Positions 6,433-12,414 of a stretch of DNA of 24,657 nucleotides are shown here, piece after piece. Numbering within the stretch: position 1 is the stretch's first letter; each line of letters starts with the position of its first letter. Both the position numbers and the translations under genes were made by a program. This DNA comes from a virus, in the IMG/VR virus record IMGVR_UViG_3300048672_000491, positions 1-24,657 of that record; one strand, written 5' to 3'. Under the pieces are notes generated by a model. The model worked only from the letters and a program-made list of their open reading frames with translations. It searched no databases and had not been told where the DNA came from.

Positions 6433-6860
6433 TTAATAAACAAACTATTGAGTTAATCAAACAATTTGAGGGATGCAAATTAACAGCTTATTTGTGTCCA
6501 GCGAATATTCCGACTATTGGTTATGGTCATACTCATGATGTTAAATTAGGAGATAGGATTACACTAGAAGAATCCGAACGTCTGTTAATTAATGACTTGA
6601 TGCAATTCGAAACTCAGGTTAAAAAATTAGTAACTGTGCCAATTACAAATAATCAACTAGGCGCATTAGTATCATTTGCGTATAACGTTGGCGTTGGTAA
6701 TTTAAAATCATCTACCTTGCTAAAGAAAGTTAATAGCAAAGACAGATTAGCCGCTGATGAGTTTTTAAAATGGGATAAATCAACTGCAAATGGTAAGAAA
6801 GTAGCTTTAGCTGGATTAACTAAAAGGCGCAAGGCAGAGCGTGAGTTATATCTGTCATGA
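6429..6860 (+). CDS. Endolysin, GH24 (T4-type) lysozyme
   Basis: A muramidase that cuts the N-acetylmuramic acid to N-acetylglucosamine bond in peptidoglycan. It is 143 residues, normal for GH24. The catalytic region is at residues 10-35: E14, then C23 and T29 at the spacing of Glu11, Asp20 and Thr26 in T4 lysozyme, inside PTIGYGHT. A QLGALVSFAYNVG helix (74-86) and a basic LAGLTKRRKAERELYL ending are typical of the family. There is no signal peptide or signal-anchor helix, so it needs a holin. The Asp20 position is Cys, a natural variant; a T4 D20C mutant is reported to stay active. Confidence 0.95.
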   Translation: MINKQTIELIKQFEGCKLTAYLCPANIPTIGYGHTHDVKLGDRITLEESERLLINDLMQFETQVKKLVTVPITNNQLGALVSFAYNVGVGNLKSSTLLKKVNSKDRLAADEFLKWDKSTANGKKVALAGLTKRRKAERELYLS

Positions 6861-6899
6861 TGATGTTAACCATTACGAGGACGAATAAATATTTGTACG

Positions 6900-7064
6900 A
6901 TGATTGATTTACTCAAGCCCGTCTGGTGGCTAATTGCGATAATCATAACACTGCTTATAGCGGTAGCGTGGCTTACTGCGATTATTCTGAGCTGGCTTGA
7001 GAATCGTACACTAAGTAAGTTTGGGCAGTTTAGACAGAAAAACGATGATGATTTTAGAAGATAA
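6900..7064 (+). CDS. Small membrane protein, 54 aa
   Basis: Starts at ATG 6900, 39 bases after the lysozyme stop, with no strong ribosome site. One long membrane helix (about 8-32, VWWLIAIIITLLIAVAWLTAII) is followed by a basic and then acidic tail (FGQFRQKNDDDFRR). It could be a holin or an inner-membrane spanin-like protein because of its place just after the endolysin. Positions 7065-7128 hold no gene and no promoter I trust. Confidence 0.5.
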   Translation: MIDLLKPVWWLIAIIITLLIAVAWLTAIILSWLENRTLSKFGQFRQKNDDDFRR

Positions 7065-7128
7065 TATGTTGATTACCGCATTTTTAATATAAATAACCAA
7101 TTAATTTAAAATAACGAGAGTATTAAAC

Positions 7129-7482
7129 ATGACAAATAATTCTCAGCCTCCAAATATGGTATCTATTTACCCAGATGATGCAATAGTGTCGTCTCAATAT
7201 CTAACGATAAACTCGGATGCGCAAATCATAGCGGTCACAGATACTAGTGCGCCGTCTAATGTTGTTGCCGAAACTACAAGCAGAGTTGTATTAATACCAA
7301 GCGTTGACTGTTGGGTAGCAATAGGCGCAGGGACAGTAATCGCCACAGCATCGGCCCCCTGTTTTAGACTTCCTGCTAATGTACCGTTTTACCCCATCAA
7401 AGTAACAGGTGGAGTTACTAAAATAGCGGCAATCAGAGCAGGGTCTACTTCTGGCACACTAAGCATAGTTGAGAGCGAATAA
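7129..7482 (+). CDS. Putative structural protein, 117 aa
   Basis: No named family. The product is rich in Ser, Thr, Val and Ala with alternating strands (VVAETTSRVVLIPSVDCWVAIG, then VTKIAAIRAGSTSG), typical of small phage decoration or fibre-associated beta proteins. GAGAG (7116-7120) precedes ATG 7129. It overlaps the LamG gene by TAATG, so the two probably work together on the virion surface. Confidence 0.6.
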   Translation: MTNNSQPPNMVSIYPDDAIVSSQYLTINSDAQIIAVTDTSAPSNVVAETTSRVVLIPSVDCWVAIGAGTVIATASAPCFRLPANVPFYPIKVTGGVTKIAAIRAGSTSGTLSIVESE

Positions 7483-8225
7483 TGAGCATAATCACCGCTA
7501 TTCCTAAAAAAGGAGCTAATGCAATAAAAGACGCACATTTTAATGATGTTGTGTTGTTACTGCATGGCAATGGAGCAAACGGTGGGGATCAATTTATCGA
7601 TAATTCGCGTTATCACCATACTCCTACCGTCGTTGGTAATACAAATACTAGCTCGGACATACCTCCCCTGATTTCAGGGGAGTCTATTGAGTTCGATGGA
7701 AACGGTGATTATTTAAGTTACGATAGTGCAGATGAGTTTAATTTCGGAAACAGAGATTTCACCATAGAATTAACTTTTATGCTTAAAGGGTATGCTGAAG
7801 CTAATCCAGTAGGGGATTATTTTGCCGCACTTATCGAAAAGTTCAGTCAAGATAATAGCGAATATCAATTTATTTTGCAGGGTACAGCTGATAGTTTTTA
7901 TCGCATACAGTTTATTAGCTGGATGGTTGGTGGAACTTATGTGTCTTTATTACAAAATATGGCTTTCTATCTAAATACAATTTATACGGTTGGCGTTAGA
8001 AGAAAAAATAATCTCTTTGAAATGTATGTTAATTATGCGCGTGTCGCTTTTGCTGAATCATACGCCACAATAGTTAAGACAAACGCACCGCTAAGGGTTG
8101 GCGCGGTTGATTTTGGTCTAGGTTATAACTATTGGCTAAACGGATATAACGATGAGATCAGAATAACAAACGGCGTTGCCCGTGATTTAACTAATCCTCA
8201 AACTGAACCATTCCCTGACTCATAA
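7482..8225 (+). CDS. LamG/concanavalin A-like jelly-roll protein, 247 aa
   Basis: Residues about 22-240 form a LamG-like jelly roll: DVVLLLHGNGANGGDQFIDNS, then SIEFDGNGDYLSY, then FTIELTFML, and near the end NGYNDEIRITNGVAR. These are the usual start, core and closing strands of this fold in phage proteins. LamG domains bind carbohydrate or protein, so a receptor-binding or virion-adhesin role is likely. It sits just ahead of the terminase genes rather than with the tail fibres. The fold is secure; the exact role is inference. Confidence 0.8.
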   Translation: MSIITAIPKKGANAIKDAHFNDVVLLLHGNGANGGDQFIDNSRYHHTPTVVGNTNTSSDIPPLISGESIEFDGNGDYLSYDSADEFNFGNRDFTIELTFMLKGYAEANPVGDYFAALIEKFSQDNSEYQFILQGTADSFYRIQFISWMVGGTYVSLLQNMAFYLNTIYTVGVRRKNNLFEMYVNYARVAFAESYATIVKTNAPLRVGAVDFGLGYNYWLNGYNDEIRITNGVARDLTNPQTEPFPDS

Positions 8226-8248
8226 TTATTTAATGCTTGCACGCAAAT

Positions 8249-8548
8249 ATGAAAAGAAAAGGTGACGGTATCACGGACGATATTTTTGATTATTTAGAGC
8301 CAACTTCTACTCAAATAGAAGAAGTCCCAGATAAAGATAAGGTAAGAGATATTTTAATATTAGGGTGGTTGAATATGTTCACGGACGAAAATAAATATAA
8401 AGCTAGTGATAGAAATAAAGCGGGTGAAATCGTAGCAAAGATTTACGGCTTAATCACAGATAAAAAGCAAATCGACCTAACTGGTGATATAAAAACAGTT
8501 CAACAAATGACAGATGACGAACTCGATAGAGTTATTAGCGGCGGCTAA
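8249..8548 (+). CDS. Putative terminase small subunit, 99 aa
   Basis: Start at ATG 8249; an in-frame TTG at 8237 would add four residues. The protein is small and charged, with a central helix region (DKVRDILILGWLNMFTDENK) and an ending (LTGDIKTVQQMTDDELDRVI) common in phage small terminase or helper proteins. It overlaps the large terminase gene by 35 bases, the usual place of the small subunit, which recognises the packaging site. No clear helix-turn-helix is visible, so the call rests on position and the C-terminal pattern. Confidence 0.65.
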   Translation: MKRKGDGITDDIFDYLEPTSTQIEEVPDKDKVRDILILGWLNMFTDENKYKASDRNKAGEIVAKIYGLITDKKQIDLTGDIKTVQQMTDDELDRVISGG

Positions 8549-9944
8549 ATACGAACAATCTTTGAGGCTAGCACGCTCAGACTTTTGGCGGTTTCGACTA
8601 TTAATGCACAAGCGTTTGAAAGTTGGTTGGTGGCAAAAGGATGCGTGTGATCATTTAATGCAATGGTATTTTGAATATAAGCAAGGGTTGAGACCTAAGT
8701 TATTAATTCAAGCACCGCCACAATTTGGTAAATCCACGATTGTTAGTGATTTTATGCTCTGGATTATTGGCAAAGATTCAGAGACCGATACTCAAGATAT
8801 TAAAATCATTTATGCCTCATTTTCAGACCGTCTTAGCGTCAGGGCTAATAAATATATTCAACGGTTTGCAAACACACAACGCTATCAGGATGTTTTTCCA
8901 AAATACAACCAAGTGTCGGCAAATCAGGAAGCGGTTCATTTTGGGCAAGATGGGTATTTTCGTAATACAACATGCGGCGGCGCGGTTACAGGGGAAAGTT
9001 TAAATATAGGTTGCTTGGATGACGTGCTTAAAGGCAGGGAAGAAGCCAATAGCGCAACGATACGAGATAAAAAATGGGAATGGCTAACCAACGACTTTTT
9101 TACTCGTTTTAGTGATGATGGCGCGTTAATCGGAATCATGACTAGGTGGCATGTTGACGATCCCTTTGGTCGATTAATTGAAGCAGACCTGAACGTAAAA
9201 GTAGTAACTTACAAGGCGATAGCAACAACAGACGAACCGCACAGGAAACAGGGAGAGTCTCTATTCCCAGAGCATAAAAGCATCGAATTCTTAAACGGTG
9301 TAAAGAAAATAATGAGCGCGGCAAACTGGGAAGCCTTGTATCAACAGAATCCAACGATTGCAGAGGGTAACTTTTTCAAGCCTGATTTTATTAATATCAT
9401 TGATGTGTTGCCTAATGTACCAAGATTGCAATATGTCAGAGCTTGGGATTTAGCAGCAACGGCGAATGGTGGCGATTACACAGTTGGGGTTAAACTAGCG
9501 TATGACAGCAGCACACACATAGCTTATGTTGTGGATATTGTACGCGGGCAATATTCTCCTGAGGATGTTGAAAAAATTATATTAACAACTGCGCAAAATG
9601 ATGGACGGGCAGTAAAAATACGATTACCTCAAGACCCGGGGCAAGCAGGTAAATCGCAGGCGCGTAATTTTGTCAGGTTATTACAAGGTTTTACAGTGAT
9701 TGCTGAGCCAGTAACTGGTGATAAGGAAGTCCGTGCTGGTGGCGTAGCGGCTCAAGCTAACATTGGCAATTTATGTATGTTGCGTTCTGCGTGGAATAGA
9801 GCATTTACTGATGAATTAAGATTATTCCCTAACGGCGTTAATGACGACCAAGTTGACGCACTAAGCGACTCTTACAATCACTTTGTCATTACCAAGACAC
9901 CTATCACCATTAGCACAGAAGCACTTAACCGAGCAAAGCGATAA
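8514..9944 (+). CDS. terL: Terminase large subunit
   Basis: The motor and nuclease that packages DNA through the portal, 476 residues. The ATPase part has a Walker A-like APPQFGKST (67-75), a Walker B-like IGCLDD (165-170) with the acidic pair, and the coupling motif IMTRWHVDD (208-216). The nuclease part has AWDLAAT with D312, QDPGQAGKSQ (373-382) and NDDQVDALS with D448, the three acidic positions of the RNase H-like fold. It is between the small subunit and the portal gene, and its TAATG end overlaps the portal start. Complete and intact. Confidence 0.97.
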   Translation: MTNSIELLAAAKYEQSLRLARSDFWRFRLLMHKRLKVGWWQKDACDHLMQWYFEYKQGLRPKLLIQAPPQFGKSTIVSDFMLWIIGKDSETDTQDIKIIYASFSDRLSVRANKYIQRFANTQRYQDVFPKYNQVSANQEAVHFGQDGYFRNTTCGGAVTGESLNIGCLDDVLKGREEANSATIRDKKWEWLTNDFFTRFSDDGALIGIMTRWHVDDPFGRLIEADLNVKVVTYKAIATTDEPHRKQGESLFPEHKSIEFLNGVKKIMSAANWEALYQQNPTIAEGNFFKPDFINIIDVLPNVPRLQYVRAWDLAATANGGDYTVGVKLAYDSSTHIAYVVDIVRGQYSPEDVEKIILTTAQNDGRAVKIRLPQDPGQAGKSQARNFVRLLQGFTVIAEPVTGDKEVRAGGVAAQANIGNLCMLRSAWNRAFTDELRLFPNGVNDDQVDALSDSYNHFVITKTPITISTEALNRAKR

Positions 9945-11497
9945 TGAAAATATTCAACTGGTTTAAAAGAGCACCAAAAACCGAACCCGAACCCGTAGAG
10001 CCTGTAAATAATCGCAGTGAGAATCTACGCAAAGCCATTGAAAAAGCGCGTAGTAAGTCCACAGAAATAACTCAATACGATCACCCAATCAGACCGCCCG
10101 ACATACTCGCTGGCGTAGTGCCAGAAAACGTAACCGCGCCCGTATTGGCTATGGATAGCAATCCAGCGTATCAACTAGCTGGCAGCATGTACCCAACTGG
10201 CGGATTTGTGGGTTTTCCGTACTTGGCGCAATTGGCAACCCGTGCAGAATATCGCGCCTTTGCCAGTGCCATATCAACAGAGATAACGCGCAAGTGGATT
10301 ACGTTCACTTCGACGCAAAGTGACGGGGATGACCACTCAGAAAAAATCAAGCTCATTGAAGCGGAATTCAAGCGGCTAAAAATTCGCTCATTAATTCAGC
10401 ATGTAGCAGAAAATGATGTGCTGTTTGGGCGTGGACACATAGCCATAAAACTAAAGGGTCATGATGACACACAGCCGTTAATTCTCGCACCGCAAACCAT
10501 CGGGCAGGGTTCGGTTGATTCGTTTTCGTCGGTAGAACCGATATGGTCAACGCCTAGCGCATACAATTCGATTGACCCGACAGCAAAGGACTTTTACAAG
10601 CCGACCTCATGGTATGTATTGGGTAAACAAATACACTCTAGCCGTTTCCTAACAATCATCACAAGACCATTGCCTGATATTCTCAAACCTGCATTTAACT
10701 TTGCGGGCATGAGTTTGTCACAGCTTGCAGAGCCGTATGTGAATAATTGGTTGCGTACCCGTCAGTCTGTATCAGACCTGATTAACAACTTTTCGCTCAA
10801 TATTCTGGCTACCTCACTCGACCAAGTTTTAAGCGGTGGTGACGGTGCCGATTTAGATAACCGTGCGCAGTTGTTTATCCTGCACAAAAGCAATAAGGGT
10901 TTGATGGTTATCGATAAAGACAGAGAATCGCTTGAGCAAATCAATACACCACTAGGCGGATTACATGAGCTACAAGCGCAAAGCCAAGAGCAGATGTGCG
11001 CTTGTTCCAAGATACCCTCAGTTGTGCTGACTGGCATTAGCCCCAACGGAATGAACGCGTCCAGTGAGGGAGAGATGCAAGCGTTTAACGACTGGATAGC
11101 GGCGCAGCAGGAAGCGTTCTATCGTGATCCCCTTGAGATTGTTTTGAAAGTCGTCCAGCTCAATTTGTTTGGTGAAATCCATCCAGAAATCAGCTTTAAA
11201 TTTAATCCACTGATGGAGATGACCGCCGAGCAACAAGCGAATATTCGCAATATCAACGCGCAAGTAGCAGTTAATTACATTAATGCGGGCGTACTAGCCC
11301 CCGAAGAAGAGCGCGACCGTTTAGCCAGTGATCCTGATAGCGGCTACCAAGGCATTGAGGTTGAGGTGATACCAGAACAGCCTGAGCAACCAGAGCAGGG
11401 AGAAGCGCAGCCAGACGACATTGAAGCGGCTTTGGATGGCTGGATCACACTAAACGGTGGTAGTGGCGAAGATGAGCATGGAGGCATTCCAATCTAG
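9944..11497 (+). CDS. Portal protein, DUF1073 type
   Basis: Forms the dodecameric ring at one head vertex through which DNA is packed. The 517 residues match the DUF1073 portal family: PTGGFVGFPYLAQLATRAEYR (about 85-105), ISTEITRKWI, then LFGRGHIAIKL (about 160-170), and a later LHELQAQSQEQMCACSKIPSVVLTG with GMNASSEGE (about 345-380), a region conserved in portal clips. The C-terminus is acidic and Pro/Glu-rich (EQPEQPEQ). It starts at the TAATG shared with the terminase. The next gene begins after a 43-base gap with its own promoter. Confidence 0.92.
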   Translation: MKIFNWFKRAPKTEPEPVEPVNNRSENLRKAIEKARSKSTEITQYDHPIRPPDILAGVVPENVTAPVLAMDSNPAYQLAGSMYPTGGFVGFPYLAQLATRAEYRAFASAISTEITRKWITFTSTQSDGDDHSEKIKLIEAEFKRLKIRSLIQHVAENDVLFGRGHIAIKLKGHDDTQPLILAPQTIGQGSVDSFSSVEPIWSTPSAYNSIDPTAKDFYKPTSWYVLGKQIHSSRFLTIITRPLPDILKPAFNFAGMSLSQLAEPYVNNWLRTRQSVSDLINNFSLNILATSLDQVLSGGDGADLDNRAQLFILHKSNKGLMVIDKDRESLEQINTPLGGLHELQAQSQEQMCACSKIPSVVLTGISPNGMNASSEGEMQAFNDWIAAQQEAFYRDPLEIVLKVVQLNLFGEIHPEISFKFNPLMEMTAEQQANIRNINAQVAVNYINAGVLAPEEERDRLASDPDSGYQGIEVEVIPEQPEQPEQGEAQPDDIEAALDGWITLNGGSGEDEHGGIPI

Positions 11498-11504
11498 GTG
11501 ATTC

Positions 11505-11513
11505 TGCTACACT
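11505..11513 (+). promoter_or_regulatory. Extended -10 promoter of the secreted-protein gene
   Basis: TGCTACACT (11505-11513) fits TGn plus a TAnnnT -10 box, 28 bases before the ATG, with GGAG (11532-11535) as ribosome site. No good -35 is visible, as is common for extended -10 promoters. A promoter here would let the gene be expressed apart from the late operon. Confidence 0.45.
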
Positions 11514-11540
11514 TTAGGATTTACTATAGAGGAGTGACCC

Positions 11541-11849
11541 ATGAAAAAGTTAATCGTTGTACTAGCCTTGATGGTTAGTTGTAATGCACAAGCCAATGAA
11601 AAAGACAATTTATGCGCAATGCTCACAACACATGCTGCACAGATTGTCGTCTATGAGCGTTATTGCGGAGTGCAGGGTTATATGCTTGGCAGAACAACGG
11701 AACGAATGACCGTAGTAGATTGTCCGAATCCAACAGAAGAAATGAGAAATGAAGCGTATAGACGTGAGCAGTTAAGCCTTGATGACTTGTTGCATGATAT
11801 GCCTAATTTTTGTAAATCAGCACTCGCCAAGGATGTTATTGGGTATTAA
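11541..11849 (+). CDS. Secreted (periplasmic) cargo protein, 102 aa
   Basis: The N-terminus MKKLIVVLALMVSCNAQA is a Sec signal peptide: KK, a hydrophobic core and an AQA cleavage site after residue 18. The Cys at 14 does not make a good lipobox. The mature 84 residues contain four cysteines (near 26, 42, 59 and 91), suggesting disulphides in the periplasm. No family is recognised. It lies between portal and head genes with its own promoter, the layout of a moron. Prophage morons of this kind often block superinfection or alter the host envelope, but that is only inference here. Confidence 0.75.
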   Translation: MKKLIVVLALMVSCNAQANEKDNLCAMLTTHAAQIVVYERYCGVQGYMLGRTTERMTVVDCPNPTEEMRNEAYRREQLSLDDLLHDMPNFCKSALAKDVIGY

Positions 11850-11866
11850 CGATAAGCATGAAATGG

Positions 11867-11960
11867 TAAAATAACAAAGGCTAGCGCGAGTCATGATCGT
11901 GTGAAAAAGGGCGGATTCTTTCCACCGCCCGCCCGCCCCATAAATGGAAAGCTTTGAGGA
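11867..11960 (+). ncRNA. Structured leader with loop complementary to the pre-SD segment
   Basis: An extended -10 TGGTAAAAT (11864-11872) would start RNA near 11879. The RNA can form CGCGA/TCGTG, then the strong stem GGGCGG (11909-11914) with CCGCCC (11925-11930). The 10-nt loop contains CTTTCCA (11918-11924), perfectly complementary to TGGAAAG (11945-11951) just before the AGGA ribosome site (11957-11960). A third small stem, GCTTT with AAAGC (11951-11965), holds GAGG in its loop. This could be a pseudoknot switch or the source of an antisense RNA for the gene at 11969. No known class is recognised. Confidence 0.5.
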
Positions 11961-11968
11961 AAGCAAAG

Positions 11969-12268
11969 ATGAGAGAAACACTAAAGCAGTTACAACACGA
12001 AGATGTTGTTTTGTTTGATAATAAAAAACAATTACAAGAATATATAAACCTTTCTGGAGACGATACTATTTTTCCTATTGAAATAAATGGAATATTCCCT
12101 CGAATACAGTCAAAGTTCTGGAGTTTTGAATGTAGCTTTAATAATGGCAGTCACTTCGACGTTAAACAAACAGCACTAACAAGATTGATCTCATGGAATG
12201 AATATAAACGTAGATTTGCGAATCATGAAAACGGAAAGGAAATTAATGGTCAGTTAATTACTGACTAA
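11969..12268 (+). CDS. Hypothetical protein, 99 aa, in head-operon cargo
   Basis: Start at ATG 11969, eight bases after AGGA; the ORF's TTG at 11954 lies inside the ribosome site and is unlikely. The product is soluble: a helical start (RETLKQLQHEDVVLFDNKKQLQEYI), a beta middle (IEINGIFPRIQSKFWSFECSF) and a charged end. I do not recognise the family. It is the second gene of the cargo block between portal and head genes, controlled by the structured leader and closed by a terminator, so it is probably not a virion gene. Confidence 0.65.
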   Translation: MRETLKQLQHEDVVLFDNKKQLQEYINLSGDDTIFPIEINGIFPRIQSKFWSFECSFNNGSHFDVKQTALTRLISWNEYKRRFANHENGKEINGQLITD

Positions 12269-12291
12269 GATAGCAACGCCTAATAAACAAT

Positions 12292-12315
12292 AGCCCTGCC
12301 AGTCGGGGCTTTTTT
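12292..12315 (+). terminator. Rho-independent terminator
   Basis: AGCCC (12292-12296) pairs with GGGCT (12306-12310) around a 9-nt loop, followed directly by six T. It closes the cargo block, separating it from the head genes, which have their own promoter just downstream. Confidence 0.8.
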
Positions 12316-12375
12316 ATGTCCGCAAGTAAAACAACTGTTTGAAACAAATGTTTTATTTTATTGGGGAATACGGTA

Positions 12376-12408
12376 TATAATCGCGCAAACCTTTGTTATG
12401 TTATAACA
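12376..12408 (+). promoter_or_regulatory. Promoter with downstream palindromic operator ahead of the head gene
   Basis: A consensus -10 TATAAT (12376-12381) is followed by CGCGCAAA, then the palindrome TGTTATG T TATAACA (12394-12408, one mismatch between arms), six bases before ATG 12415. The RNA would start near 12388, so the operator lies in the leader. No -35 close to consensus and no ribosome site are visible. The same two elements occur in the reverse order at 4988-5022. Confidence 0.6.
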
Positions 12409-12414
12409 TTACAC

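Noticed and set aside
11925-11939. CCGCCCGCCCGCCCC as a CRISPR-like or tandem repeat array
   Set aside because: It is a short GCCC slippage next to a stem, not spaced repeats; no CRISPR array was seen anywhere.
12361-12414. TTG 12361 as start of the head morphogenesis gene
   Set aside because: It precedes the -10 box and operator and has no ribosome site; ATG 12415 or 12418 fits a start just after the operator.
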